DNA of 64,000 nt from an uncultured Lachnospiraceae bacterium (GTDB lineage Bacteria; Bacillota; Clostridia; Lachnospirales; Lachnospiraceae). The stretch covers positions 1-64,000 of the forward strand of contig CALWSC010000077.1 in assembly GCA_944384105.1 (NCBI GenBank), read 5' to 3'. The position numbers and the translations under genes were made by a program. The notes beneath the pieces were generated by a model. That model made no database searches, had not been told where the DNA came from, and saw nothing but the letters and a program-made list of their open reading frames with translations. Positions 49,590-59,458 of the stretch are shown piece by piece; positions within the stretch are counted from its first letter, which is position 1, and every line of letters begins with the position of its first letter.

Positions 49590-50678
49590 TTAATAGTCCA
49601 AGGTTTCCATGTACTTCATGTACCTGACAACCATCAGCGCGATCTTAAAGGTGATCGCATCCTCGAACACGCGCAGGTCAAGCCCCGTGAGCTTCTGGAG
49701 CTTGTCGAGACGGTAGACAAGGGTGTTCCTGTGAATAAAGAGCTGACGCGACGTCTCCGACACGTTCAGGCTGTTCTCAAAAAACTTGTTTATGGTCGTC
49801 AGTGTCTCCTCATCAAAATCATCCGGCGACTTGTTCTCAAAGATCTCTTTGATGAACATCTTGCACAGCGGAATCGGGAGCTGATAGATCAGTCTGCCGA
49901 TGCCGAGGGAGCTGTATGCGATCACATCCCGGTCGCTGAAGAAGATCTTGCCCACGTCGAGCGCCATGCGCGCTTCCTTGTAAGAGCGGGATACCTCTTT
50001 GAGTTCACGCACAATCGTACCGTAGGCAATATGTGTATTGCCCAGCGGATCCTTTCCGACGGCATCGAGCACCGTTCGGGCAATCTTGTCCATCTCCTCA
50101 TAGCCATCTCCGGGAGCAAGCTCCTTGACGATGATAATGCTCTTCTCGTCCACGGCTGTGATAAAGTCGCCTGTCTTACCGTGGAAAACGTTCTTGACGC
50201 TCTCCATGTAGGACTGGTCCTTCTCCTGATTCATTTCCAGGATGAATACGACCCTGCGCACATCAATATCAATGTGCAGCTTCTTCGCGCGGTTGTAGAT
50301 ATCCACCAGAAGCAGATTGTCAAGCAGCAGGTTCTTAATAAAATTATCCTTGTCGAAACGCTCCTTGTATGCCACCAGAAGATTCTGAAGCTGGAAGGTA
50401 GCCATCTTGCCGACCATATAGACATCCTCGCTGCCGCCGCCCGCGATAAGCACATACTCGAGCTGCTGCTCGTCGTACACCTTGAAGAACTGATAGCCGC
50501 GCAGAACCTGTGAGTCCGCTGCGGACAGAGCAAAAGCGACGATCTCCTCGCTCTTAATTTCCGACTCGGGCAGTGTGGTGACGATCACCTTTCCCTCCAC
50601 ATCCGCCACGCAAAAGTCAATTCTGGATATGCTCTTCAGCCCGTCGATCGTATTCTGCAGTACCTGATTCGAAATCAT
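49590..50678 (-). CDS. CdaR/PucR-family transcriptional regulator
   Basis: The 362-residue protein has an N-terminal sensor-like domain (residues 1-130), a GGDEF-like CdaR middle domain (VVFILEMNQEKD onward) and the C-terminal PucR helix-turn-helix (NVSETSRQLFIHRNTLVYRLDKLQKLTGLDLR, cited by HRNTLVYRLDKLQ). The ATG at 50678 has GAGGGAAG upstream. It lies 18 bases before ftsE, so the two may be co-transcribed. The effector is unknown. Confidence 0.87.
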   Translation of the reverse strand: MISNQVLQNTIDGLKSISRIDFCVADVEGKVIVTTLPESEIKSEEIVAFALSAADSQVLRGYQFFKVYDEQQLEYVLIAGGGSEDVYMVGKMATFQLQNLLVAYKERFDKDNFIKNLLLDNLLLVDIYNRAKKLHIDIDVRRVVFILEMNQEKDQSYMESVKNVFHGKTGDFITAVDEKSIIIVKELAPGDGYEEMDKIARTVLDAVGKDPLGNTHIAYGTIVRELKEVSRSYKEARMALDVGKIFFSDRDVIAYSSLGIGRLIYQLPIPLCKMFIKEIFENKSPDDFDEETLTTINKFFENSLNVSETSRQLFIHRNTLVYRLDKLQKLTGLDLRVFEDAITFKIALMVVRYMKYMETLDY

Positions 50679-50839
50679 AATTATCTTCCCTCTTTCCAAT
50701 ACATAGTTTTTACCCCCGGAACTGCCGCTGCCCCCAGCGTGCAATTCCTATCTTTATATACTAATACATTTTGTGCAAAAAAGGAAGATAAACCGTAATA
50801 ACTTTAACACTTTTTTAACATTTTCCGGCAAAAACTTCA

Positions 50840-50866
50840 AAAGAAAGAGGGACCCGAAGGTCCCTC
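50840..50866 (-). terminator. Terminator of the OPT-PqqD operon
   Basis: GAGGGACC (50847-50854) and GGTCCCTC (50859-50866) close a TTCG tetraloop on the minus strand, then TTTCTTTT. Confidence 0.9.
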
Positions 50867-50867
50867 C

Positions 50868-51212
50868 TCATCTCTTGAATACAATATAGTTGTTCGACTG
50901 CAGTACTCTGAAATACTGAACCAGCCGTTCATACAGCGGCTCCGCTTCCTTGCCGAACCGTTCCTTCACCTTCTGTCCGATCTCATAAACCGATGCCTCT
51001 CCGTCGATCTGCTTCCAGATGAAACTTCCGAACTTCTCCATTCTGATATGGCTGACCTTCGGACGGCCAAAAGCGATCTGAGCGATTCGGTCAAAGATTC
51101 TGCGGTGCTCCACATCAATGGTCACCACACCCTCCTCGTCCTCGCTCCAGGCAAGAGCCGGATTGCGGTGCGGAATAAATTCCAGATAATTCTGTGACTG
51201 TTTTTTCGCCAT
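50868..51212 (-). CDS. PqqD-like small protein
   Basis: The 114-residue protein resembles PqqD peptide-binding winged helices: RNPALAWSEDEEGVVTIDVEHRRIFDRI followed by GSFIWKQIDGEASVYEIGQKVKERFG (each motif about 26 residues, cited by core FIWKQIDGEASVYEIG). PqqD domains bind precursor peptides for radical SAM enzymes, but none is nearby. It starts four bases after the OPT transporter, suggesting a role with it. The ATG at 51212 is chosen over an upstream one inside that gene. Confidence 0.78.
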   Translation of the reverse strand: MAKKQSQNYLEFIPHRNPALAWSEDEEGVVTIDVEHRRIFDRIAQIAFGRPKVSHIRMEKFGSFIWKQIDGEASVYEIGQKVKERFGKEAEPLYERLVQYFRVLQSNNYIVFKR

Positions 51213-51216
51213 ATGA

Positions 51217-53163
51217 TTATTTATTCCCGGTCTTTCTGTTGGAAAATGCAACCAGGCTGTAAATCATCAGGGCAAGGACAACGAGTCCGGCAATGACTCC
51301 TGCAGCACCGGTCAGATTAAAGAGCTGACCCAGCTTATCTGCAAATGTCCCTTCGCCCATCGGGATCACTGCGAACACTGCAAGGAGGATTCCCACGATA
51401 CCCTCACCGGCAATCAGACCGGCGCAGTACAGTGTACCGTTTGTCGTGCGGCGCTTTCTCTCATCCTCGCTCTTCATCTTCATCTTGTCAAATACAAGGC
51501 GTACCACACCGCCGACCATGATACATGCGGATAACTGTACCGGCAGATACAGACCGATTGCGAACGGCATAACCGGAACGCGCAGGATCTCCAGTGCCAG
51601 AGCCAGGAATACACCCATGAATACGAGAATCCACGGAAGCTTGCCACCCATGATTCCCTCAACAATCATCTTCATCAGAGTAGCCTGTGCCGCCGGAAGC
51701 TCCTCAGAACCGAAGCCCCATGCATTATTCAGCAGCACCATAACTCCTGCAATAGCAAGACCGGATGCCACAACTCCGACCAGTTCGCCGTACTGCTGCT
51801 TGATCGGGGTAGCGCCCACGATATAACCTGTCTTTAAATCCTGTGAAGTATCACCTGCAATAGCGGCAACCACACAGATAACGGATGCGATAGCGATAGC
51901 GCCCGCCATACCCGCTGCATTGTTGCTTCCCGTAGCCTTCAGAACGAAGGTGGCGATCAGCACGGTAGCGATCGCAAGACCGGATACCGGGTTGTTGGAA
52001 CTTCCTACGAGACCTACCATACGGGAGGATACGGTCGCGAAGAAGAATCCGAAGATAACGATCAGAAGACCGCCGATCAGGTTCACCGGAACCGCCGGTA
52101 CAAGCCACAGTACGATCGCAACAATCAGGATCGTGCCCAGTACGATCGGCATCTTGATATCTCTGTCAGTTCTCAGCTCTGTACCGCCATTCTTGCTTCC
52201 GCTCATGCCCTTCATCGCCTTTGCGAACGTGCTCACGATCAGCGGCAGAGACTTGATAAGGCTGATCACACCGCCTGTAGCGATTGCTCCTGCTCCGATG
52301 TACTTGATGACATTGGACCAGATTGCGGATGCGCCGTCAGAAGCATATACCTCAGCGATTGTCTTTCCTGCCAGGTCTACATTTCCCAGTGTTTCAAAGT
52401 CCACGCTTCCGCCGAAGAATACAACTGCCGGAATCAGAACGAGCCATGCAATCACACCGCCGGCGAACATATAGGAGGAGATCTGCGGACCGCAGATATA
52501 TCCAACTCCAATCAGAGCCGGGTAGATCTGAGTACCGATCTGTCCTGGAAAACCTCCGATCTCCGGAGTGTTGACCTCACTCGGAACAATCTTGAAGCCG
52601 TCAACAATAAGTTTAAACAGTGCGCCGAATCCCATACCTGCGAATACGGTAGCGGCATTGGATCCGCCCTCCTCACCGGCGAGAAGAACCTCTGCACATG
52701 CAGTTCCCTCCGGGTACGGCAGTACGCCGTGCTCCTGAACAATCAGGGAGCGGCGAAGCGGGATCATAAACATAACGCCGAGGATACCTCCGCAAAGCGC
52801 GATGATTGTGATCTCCAGATATGTAGGCATGGATTCCAGAGTTCCCTCTGCTGCCCACAGGAACAGTGCCGGCATTGTGAAGATGGCTCCGGCTGCCAGA
52901 GACTCACCGGCTGAACCGATGGTCTGAACCATGTTGCTCTCCAGAATGGAGTTTCTGCGCATGATGACACGGATGACACCCATGGAAATTACCGCTGCGG
53001 GGATGGAAGCTGATACGGTCATACCAACCTTCAGGCCCAGGTATGCGTTCGCCGCGCCGAATACGATCGCGAGAATGATACCCATAACGATAGACGTAAC
53101 GGTGAATTCCGGGAGTACCTTGTCTGCGCTGACATAAGGTTTGAAGTTTGTGTTGTCGTTCAT
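51217..53163 (-). CDS. OPT-family oligopeptide transporter
   Basis: The 648-residue membrane protein has about 15 hydrophobic helices and matches the prokaryotic OPT family: NAYLGLKVGMTVSASIPAAV near the N terminus, PYPEGTACAEVL in the centre, and SSNNPVSGLAIATVL later. It probably imports oligopeptides with protons. Coupling to a PqqD-like gene is unusual and might hint at a special peptide substrate. Confidence 0.93.
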   Translation of the reverse strand: MNDNTNFKPYVSADKVLPEFTVTSIVMGIILAIVFGAANAYLGLKVGMTVSASIPAAVISMGVIRVIMRRNSILESNMVQTIGSAGESLAAGAIFTMPALFLWAAEGTLESMPTYLEITIIALCGGILGVMFMIPLRRSLIVQEHGVLPYPEGTACAEVLLAGEEGGSNAATVFAGMGFGALFKLIVDGFKIVPSEVNTPEIGGFPGQIGTQIYPALIGVGYICGPQISSYMFAGGVIAWLVLIPAVVFFGGSVDFETLGNVDLAGKTIAEVYASDGASAIWSNVIKYIGAGAIATGGVISLIKSLPLIVSTFAKAMKGMSGSKNGGTELRTDRDIKMPIVLGTILIVAIVLWLVPAVPVNLIGGLLIVIFGFFFATVSSRMVGLVGSSNNPVSGLAIATVLIATFVLKATGSNNAAGMAGAIAIASVICVVAAIAGDTSQDLKTGYIVGATPIKQQYGELVGVVASGLAIAGVMVLLNNAWGFGSEELPAAQATLMKMIVEGIMGGKLPWILVFMGVFLALALEILRVPVMPFAIGLYLPVQLSACIMVGGVVRLVFDKMKMKSEDERKRRTTNGTLYCAGLIAGEGIVGILLAVFAVIPMGEGTFADKLGQLFNLTGAAGVIAGLVVLALMIYSLVAFSNRKTGNK

Positions 53164-53240
53164 AACTCTTTGTCTCCCTCTCTTGTTTCTTTAATGCACC
53201 GGATTAGTCTATCACAAAAGCGCACGATTTGCAAACTAAA

Positions 53241-55007
53241 TTATATACAATTTTCAGTCAATTGTTTTGTTAAATATCGTCCAACAACATCAGAAAATTT
53301 TCTGATATCGCGGATATAGGCGAAATCTTTTCCAAAAATCCTCTTTTCGGCGTCAAGATCCTGCTCCTGACCGACAAACACGCCCAGAACTCTGATCCCA
53401 GCACCGCGCATTTTTCGCACAGCCGATGCGGTCTCTGAAACGGCATAAGATCCCATGTACGGCTTGGGGTTTCGCGCATTCGGACGGTTCAGGATCACAT
53501 CGTAGGGGCGCCCGTCACTTAACACGATGAGTATCTTTCCGTCCTCATGTCTTCGCATAAGCTCATCCCCCGCAGCCGCAAGCGCCAGCCCGTCACGATT
53601 ATTGGACGAGGTGGAAAATTCAAAAATTCTCTCATCTGCTTCCGCCGGCTCATCGTACTCGCGGAATCTCTGCATCACCGTATAGTCCCAGAACGTGCAG
53701 TAACTCATCATCCGGTGCGGAATCTTCACATTGCTGAGTGATGCGCTTAAGATATACGCCTGCAGCGCCACCTCTTCCTGGCGGCAGCGCTGAGATCCGC
53801 TCGCATCGATGAGGATATCCACAACAAAATCCTGCTCCTGCGCCGGAAATTCCCGCCGAAAAAGTCTTGCGTCCGATGTTCTTCCCACCTTCCACAAGAG
53901 AGGAGGCAGCAGTGTCCCGCGGTCTGAAAGCTCACTGGTATCCTGCCCCCGCATAGTATACGCTTTTCTGAGCAGCGCAGTGAGAACACTGATGTTCTGC
54001 TTTACGATGCGGTGCTTGTCATAGTATACATGCCTGTTCTTCGCCGCCTGCTTGAGCGCATACTCATACTGATAATTATGCGCTGCAGGGCTGTGCAGAA
54101 TCCCGTCTGTGAAATACAGGCTGCAGTCACTGTGAATCCCGCGGCAGTACTGCCGGTTCATCCTTTTCTCTTCCAGCGCATTAAGATACGTCTTCCCGAA
54201 ATTCTTCTCGACATACGTATAGACCTTCTCCAGTGCCTCCGGGCTTACAATCTGAATCCTCGGGGCATCGGGCTGCGCATCATCCCTTTTCTTCCAATCA
54301 TCCTCGCACAGAGATGTCATGCGGTCCTCGATCGTCTTCAGATACTGCTCCATGCCCTCCTGATACAGCTTCTCATCGAGAAATTTTCTCCAGTCACTCT
54401 CCAGCAGCTCTTCGTACGTCACGGCGAGCACATCCTCCAGGCTTCCGTACTTTTTCTCAAAGTACGGATCTGCCACTTCATTGTACAGATAGTCCGCGGC
54501 GCGAATTACATCCATAGTCTCCTGTGCGTCCTCCAGCTCCTCGAGCACCTTGAGATACTTGCGCATCCGGGGCTGTATTGCCTGCGCTCCTCCGAGCATG
54601 GCGCGCATTCTCTCGTTGACAAGTCTGCCGTCCGCCGAGTGGTCAAGCTCCTCAAACTGCAGATCCAGCACATCCTCGTGCGCCTTTGCCGCGATCTCCT
54701 CCACACCCGGACGCTCGTGACTGACTTTTCTGTACACCGAAGCTTCTATGCACAGCTGTGCAATCCGAAGCAGGGCGCGCTCGGAGGCATGCAGATAAAT
54801 CTTTCGGATCAGGTATCCGGACATCTCTTCTTTATGGAAATATTTTGCGAATGCACCCTGCTTAATTCCGTCGTAAAGTGCCAGAGGTTTTGAGATCAGG
54901 TATGTCTCCACATCCGGCTTTGCCTCCAGAGCGTAATCCTGGCAGACCGTCCAGATGATATTCTTGAGCCGGTTTTCTATCTCAAGCTGCTTCTCCTCTT
55001 CCTGCAT
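53241..55007 (-). CDS. VWA-domain protein, NorD/CobT-like partner of MoxR ATPase
   Basis: The 588-residue protein has a helical N-terminal region of about 400 residues and a C-terminal von Willebrand A domain with the MIDAS motif DASGS and ILIVLSDGRPYD. It resembles NorD-type proteins that work with a MoxR AAA ATPase to insert metals or activate an enzyme. The ATPase gene is directly upstream (18 bases). No nitric oxide reductase or cobaltochelatase genes are near, so the client is unknown. Confidence 0.85.
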   Translation of the reverse strand: MQEEEKQLEIENRLKNIIWTVCQDYALEAKPDVETYLISKPLALYDGIKQGAFAKYFHKEEMSGYLIRKIYLHASERALLRIAQLCIEASVYRKVSHERPGVEEIAAKAHEDVLDLQFEELDHSADGRLVNERMRAMLGGAQAIQPRMRKYLKVLEELEDAQETMDVIRAADYLYNEVADPYFEKKYGSLEDVLAVTYEELLESDWRKFLDEKLYQEGMEQYLKTIEDRMTSLCEDDWKKRDDAQPDAPRIQIVSPEALEKVYTYVEKNFGKTYLNALEEKRMNRQYCRGIHSDCSLYFTDGILHSPAAHNYQYEYALKQAAKNRHVYYDKHRIVKQNISVLTALLRKAYTMRGQDTSELSDRGTLLPPLLWKVGRTSDARLFRREFPAQEQDFVVDILIDASGSQRCRQEEVALQAYILSASLSNVKIPHRMMSYCTFWDYTVMQRFREYDEPAEADERIFEFSTSSNNRDGLALAAAGDELMRRHEDGKILIVLSDGRPYDVILNRPNARNPKPYMGSYAVSETASAVRKMRGAGIRVLGVFVGQEQDLDAEKRIFGKDFAYIRDIRKFSDVVGRYLTKQLTENCI

Positions 55008-55025
55008 ACAATCTCCTTTCCCCCG

Positions 55026-55943
55026 TCATCCGAAAATATCTTCCCGTCCCCACTTCTCCGGAATGCGGGTCATCACCACGTCGGCGACAATGTCGCGCTC
55101 AAACAGATCAAAGCACTTATTGACAATTCCCATCTCCACTGCCTTCTTGGGCGGCAGCCCGCAGCGGACGGTCTTAAGCGCCGCAATGATACCGCGCAAA
55201 TCAAGTGCCTTTGTGGAAATCTCGCCGTTCGCCGACTTTTGCTGCAGGTCTAAAAACAGTCCGGCAAACTGCTCCAGGCTCTCCCTCTTCGCATCCGGGA
55301 ACAGACGGCATAAAATCAGCATCAGTGTTTCATCGTTCTGCGGCGGCATATCAATCACAAGGAAACGGGACACAAGCGCCTCATTTAACTCCCTTGTGCC
55401 TGCGTATCCATAGTTCATGGTGCCAATAAAGCGCGCCGCGTCATCCAAGCTGATCCTGTCATAGCCCGGAACATCGATCTCGCGCCGGAAATCGAGCGTC
55501 GCGTGCAGTACCGAGACAGCGTCGTTCTTCGCCATATTAATCTCATCAAGAATGCCGAATCCTCCGTACTGGGCACAGCGGTAGATACTTCCCTTGCGCA
55601 GCTCTACGTGATTGTCTATAAAAGTGTCGGTACCAATCAGCTCGGCACTTCCCATATTTACATGAAAGGAAATATTATACGAGGGACGCCCGAACACCCA
55701 GGCGAGGTTCTCCGCGAGAATGTTCTTGCCCGTTGCCTTTGCGCCTGTCAGCAGAAGGTTTTCTCCCTGCAGAAGCGCCGCGATCGCCATCTCCAAAATT
55801 TCCCTTCCAAAAAAAGGCAGTGTCGGCTCCAGGATCCTGTCCCGTACCTCCTCTGCCACAGTATGCTCTCTTCTGAAGTCCTCCACCTGCCGGATCAGCG
55901 CTTTCTCCACGCCCTGTTCCCTCAGCATTTCCAGTCCGTCCAT
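55026..55943 (-). CDS. MoxR/NorQ-type AAA ATPase
   Basis: The 305-residue ATPase has Walker A TGAKATGKN, Walker B GFGILDEINMAKND and sensor region FIGTMNYGYAGTRELNEAL. It belongs to the MoxR group of AAA+ chaperones and probably remodels a client together with the VWA protein encoded next. AGGAGG precedes the ATG. Confidence 0.9.
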   Translation of the reverse strand: MDGLEMLREQGVEKALIRQVEDFRREHTVAEEVRDRILEPTLPFFGREILEMAIAALLQGENLLLTGAKATGKNILAENLAWVFGRPSYNISFHVNMGSAELIGTDTFIDNHVELRKGSIYRCAQYGGFGILDEINMAKNDAVSVLHATLDFRREIDVPGYDRISLDDAARFIGTMNYGYAGTRELNEALVSRFLVIDMPPQNDETLMLILCRLFPDAKRESLEQFAGLFLDLQQKSANGEISTKALDLRGIIAALKTVRCGLPPKKAVEMGIVNKCFDLFERDIVADVVMTRIPEKWGREDIFG

Positions 55944-56246
55944 AGCAGCTCCTCCTTTTCTCTGCCAATTCGTAACAATTCACACTTTATTCATTTATCA
56001 TTCAAAATACTTTAACTTGTACAACACGCTTTTTTCATTTCTGTTCTGTATACTGCAGATATACAGAGAAGAGGAAGAGCCGCTGACAAGCTTTTTACTT
56101 TTTTGATAAACTTTTTCATAATTAGTGCCAGGCGGCAGCCGCCTGCCTGGCACCCTCCTTTCGGATTTACAGATGCTCACAGAAGCATCTTTTTTTATGC
56201 TCTATGATATCAGGGGAACCTGCCCCCGGCAGATTCCCCATACTTT
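55944..56246. other. Intergenic region with hairpins and a possible small ORF
   Basis: A stable hairpin with arms GTGCCAGGC/GCCTGGCAC lies near 56126-56154, next to an AAAGGAGG on the minus strand. Past it an ATG opens a 35-codon minus frame starting MKKFIKKVKSLSAALPLL, Lys-rich then hydrophobic. On the plus strand ATGCT/AGCAT plus seven T near 56172-56195 forms a terminator with no plus-strand gene upstream. Nothing here is certain. Confidence 0.4.
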
Positions 56247-58358
56247 TTATACCTCAAACAACAGCTCTGCGTAGGACGGCATCGGCCATACCTGCTTATC
56301 CACCATCATCTCCAGTTCATCCACCGGAGCGCGCAGAGCGTTCATTGCCGGAACGACTGTGTCATGGCAATATCTCGCCTGCTCCTCACCCTCTGCAAGA
56401 GAGGATACCTCTTCGCTTAATTTCTTCAGGCTCCGGTATGCGTCCTGTGCCTCGCGCAGCTTGCCGGACACAGCCTGCAGCAGCTCCTCCTGCACAGAGT
56501 AATCGCAGCCCGCCTCCTTCACTGCATTCAGAGAATCGGCAACCTCATGCGCATAGCGGATCACCGCCGGAATGATCTCCTTGCTCGCCATGTCGATCAT
56601 TGTGCGTGCCTCGATATTGATCGTCTTCGCGTATGTCTCATACTTGATCTCCATGCGGGACTCCAGCTCTGCACGTGTGAATACGCCGAAACTCTCAAAG
56701 AGTTTCACCGCTTTCTCGGTTCCGAGTGCCGGAATTGCATCCACCATACTCGGCAGATTCGGAAGCCCTCTGCGCTCTGCTTCCTTCTTCCACTCTTCAG
56801 AGTAACCGTTTCCGCTGAAGACGATGCGCGCATGCTCCGTCGCATACTCTTTGATCAGATCATGAACCTCCATCTCGAAGTTCTCCGCCTTCTCCAGGCG
56901 GTCACACGTCTGACGGAACGCGTCCGCGACAATCGTATTCATTACTACGTTGGGAGCCGCCACGGAATCACGGGAGCCCACCATACGGAATTCAAATTTA
57001 TTTCCCGTAAATGCCATCGGTGATGTGCGGTTTCTGTCCGTCGCATCCTTTGCAAATGTAGGCAGTGTCTTAACCCCCGTCGCGAGCTTGCCGCCATGCA
57101 TGCTGTGCGTTGCGGTTCCGGTGCTGATAAGCTGGCTCATCACATCCTCAAGCTGCTCTCCAAGGAATACGGAAATGATCGCCGGCGGCGCCTCGTCCGC
57201 TCCAAGGCGGTAGTCATTCCCCGGGTCTGCCGCAGACTCGCGCAGAAGATCGGCATATTCGTCCACAGCCTTTAAGATATTCATCAAAACCAGCAGGAAC
57301 TGGATATTGTCATGCGGTGTATTGCCCGGCTCGAGCAGGTTGATCCCGTCATCCGTCGTCAGAGACCAGTTATTATGCTTGCCGGATCCGTTTACTCCGG
57401 CAAAGGGCTTCTCGTGCAGAAGGCAGTGCAGTCCATGCTTTGAAGCCACACGCTTTAACGTCTGCATGATGATCTGGTTGTGATCCACGGCGACATTGAC
57501 TTTTGCGTAAATAGGTGCCAGCTCATGCTGTGCCGGAGCCACCTCGTTATGCTGCGTCTTCGCAGATACGCCAAGCTTCCAGAGTTCCTCATTGACTTCC
57601 TTCATAAAGCCCGCAATTCTCTGGCGCAGTGTTCCGAAGTAGTGATCGTCCATCTCCTGTCCTTTCGGCGGCATTGCCCCGAACAATGTGCGGCCTGTGA
57701 AGATCAGATCCTTTCTCTGGTAATATTTTGCGCGGTCAACAAGGAAATATTCCTGCTCCGGTCCAACGGACGGGGTCACGCGCCTGGACGTCGTATTCCC
57801 AAACAGACGCAGAAGACGCAGCGACTGCTTGTTGATCGCCTCCATAGAACGCAGAAGCGGTGTCTTCTGATCCAGAGCCTCTCCCTGATAGGAGCAGAAC
57901 GCCGTCGGGATACACAGGATTGCTCCCGCCGCGTCATGTCTTACAAACGCCGGAGAGGTACAGTCCCATGCAGTATAGCCTCTCGCCTCAAATGTCGCGC
58001 GCAGTCCGCCCGATGGGAATGAGGATGCATCCGGCTCTCCCTTAATCAGCTCCTTGCCCGAAAAGCTCATCAGCACCTTGCCGTTGGGCATCGGCGCAGA
58101 GATAAAGGAATCATGCTTCTCCGCCGTCACTCCAGTCAGAGGCTGGAACCAGTGCGTATAATGCGTCGCGCCCTGCTCAATCGCCCACTCCTTCATCTCA
58201 TGTGCAATGACGTCCGCTGTCGCCAGATCCAGCTCAGCGCCCTCCTCAATGGTTCTCTTTAATTCCTTGTAGATCTTTTTCGGCAGTCTCTCCTGCATCA
58301 CCGTATCGTTAAAGACATTCTGTCCGAAAATCTCCGCTACGTTAATATAGTCGCTCAT
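56247..58358 (-). CDS. glnN: Type III glutamine synthetase
   Basis: The 703-residue enzyme is [24 protein letters not shown] at the N terminus, [56 protein letters not shown] and [14 protein letters not shown]. It makes glutamine from glutamate and ammonia as a dodecamer. The ATG at 58358 has GAAAGGAAG upstream; an earlier in-frame ATG overlaps the promoter. Length is normal for GSIII. Confidence 0.95.
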   Translation of the reverse strand: MSDYINVAEIFGQNVFNDTVMQERLPKKIYKELKRTIEEGAELDLATADVIAHEMKEWAIEQGATHYTHWFQPLTGVTAEKHDSFISAPMPNGKVLMSFSGKELIKGEPDASSFPSGGLRATFEARGYTAWDCTSPAFVRHDAAGAILCIPTAFCSYQGEALDQKTPLLRSMEAINKQSLRLLRLFGNTTSRRVTPSVGPEQEYFLVDRAKYYQRKDLIFTGRTLFGAMPPKGQEMDDHYFGTLRQRIAGFMKEVNEELWKLGVSAKTQHNEVAPAQHELAPIYAKVNVAVDHNQIIMQTLKRVASKHGLHCLLHEKPFAGVNGSGKHNNWSLTTDDGINLLEPGNTPHDNIQFLLVLMNILKAVDEYADLLRESAADPGNDYRLGADEAPPAIISVFLGEQLEDVMSQLISTGTATHSMHGGKLATGVKTLPTFAKDATDRNRTSPMAFTGNKFEFRMVGSRDSVAAPNVVMNTIVADAFRQTCDRLEKAENFEMEVHDLIKEYATEHARIVFSGNGYSEEWKKEAERRGLPNLPSMVDAIPALGTEKAVKLFESFGVFTRAELESRMEIKYETYAKTINIEARTMIDMASKEIIPAVIRYAHEVADSLNAVKEAGCDYSVQEELLQAVSGKLREAQDAYRSLKKLSEEVSSLAEGEEQARYCHDTVVPAMNALRAPVDELEMMVDKQVWPMPSYAELLFEV

Positions 58359-58400
58359 CTTATCTTCCTTTCGTCGTGAAATTAGCGTTTCAATACGCAT

Positions 58401-58429
58401 AGAATAACGCAAGCGCAAAAAAACTTCAA
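58401..58429 (-). promoter_or_regulatory. Promoter of glnN
   Basis: TTGAAG (58424-58429) and TATTCT (58401-58406) are 17 bases apart on the minus strand. Confidence 0.55.
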
Positions 58430-58462
58430 GTTTTTTTTCTGTATTCCGGCGTAAATCCGCTC

Positions 58463-58492
58463 CAAAAAAGGAGGCTGCAGTGCAGCCTCCTT
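58463..58492 (-). terminator. Terminator of fba
   Basis: AAGGAGGCTGCA and TGCAGCCTCCTT arms (58468-58479, 58481-58492) are followed on the minus strand by TTTT. Confidence 0.88.
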
Positions 58493-58509
58493 ATAATTTA
58501 TATTCGTTC

Positions 58510-59379
58510 TCACGCTTTTCCTACAGAACCGAATAACTCCATTTTCTCTTTTACAGTAGCCTTGATAGCCTCTGTGCCCGGTGCGAGCAGCTTACGCGGA
58601 TCGTAGCCCTTACCCTGCAGATCTTTGCCTGCCTCGATGTACTTGCGGGTAGCGTCTGCGAAGGAAAGCTGGCATTCTGTATTTACATTAATCTTGGAAA
58701 CGCCAAGATCGATCGCTTTCTTGATCATGTCAGCCGGGATTCCTGTACCGCCGTGAAGAACTAACGGGAGGTCGCCTGTCAGCTTCTGGATTGCGTCCAG
58801 TGTCTCAAAGCTTAATCCCTTCCAGTTTTCCGGATATTTACCGTGAATATTTCCGATGCCCGCTGCCAGGAAATCGATTCCCAGATCTGCGATCATCTTG
58901 CACTCGTTCGGGTCAGCGCACTCGCCTGCTCCGACTACTCCGTCTTCCTCTCCGCCGATGGAGCCAACCTCTGCCTCCAGAGACATGCCGTGCTCTGCGC
59001 AGATCTTAACGAGCTCTTTTGTCTTCTCGATATTCTCCTCAATCGGATAGTGAGATCCGTCGAACATAATGGATGAGAATCCTGCCTCTACACACTTTAA
59101 GCATCCCTCAAAGGTACCGTGATCCAGATGCAGAGCTACCGGAACAGTGATATTCAGCTCTTCCATCATACCGTTTACCATACCTACTACGGTCTTGAAT
59201 CCGGTCATGTACTTTCCTGCACCTTCAGATACGCCAAGGATTACCGGGGAGTTGAGCTCCTGTGCTGTCTGCAGGATAGCCTTTGTCCACTCCAGGTTGT
59301 TGATGTTGAACTGACCTACTGCGTAGTGTCCCGCTTTTGCTTTCTGAAGCATCTCTTTTGCTGAAACTAACATAGTCAA
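58510..59379 (-). CDS. fba: Class II fructose-1,6-bisphosphate aldolase
   Basis: The 289-residue zinc aldolase has AVGQFNINNLEW near the start, zinc and catalytic residues in ALHLDHGTFEGC, MFDGSHYPIEEN, SLEAEVGSIGGEEDG, and the phosphate sites VLHGGTGIPADMI and KINVNTECQ. It splits fructose bisphosphate in glycolysis. Related sugar-bisphosphate aldolases look alike, but length and motifs fit Fba. GGAGG precedes the ATG. Confidence 0.93.
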   Translation of the reverse strand: MTMLVSAKEMLQKAKAGHYAVGQFNINNLEWTKAILQTAQELNSPVILGVSEGAGKYMTGFKTVVGMVNGMMEELNITVPVALHLDHGTFEGCLKCVEAGFSSIMFDGSHYPIEENIEKTKELVKICAEHGMSLEAEVGSIGGEEDGVVGAGECADPNECKMIADLGIDFLAAGIGNIHGKYPENWKGLSFETLDAIQKLTGDLPLVLHGGTGIPADMIKKAIDLGVSKINVNTECQLSFADATRKYIEAGKDLQGKGYDPRKLLAPGTEAIKATVKEKMELFGSVGKA

Positions 59380-59411
59380 ACCTCCTATTTTTCAATAATA
59401 CTATCGGGATT

Positions 59412-59440
59412 ATTATAACCCATCCGAACGGAAAAAGCAA
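59412..59440 (-). promoter_or_regulatory. Promoter of fba
   Basis: TTGCTT (59435-59440), 17 bases, TATAAT (59412-59417) on the minus strand, after the antiterminator gene stop. Confidence 0.6.
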
Positions 59441-59458
59441 TGCAGACAGCGTCTTATT

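Noticed and set aside
55998..56180. 60-residue minus-strand open frame
   Set aside because: Its best start abuts the ribosome site and the rest reads through a hairpin; composition does not look coding. Only the alternative 35-codon frame is mentioned, with low confidence.
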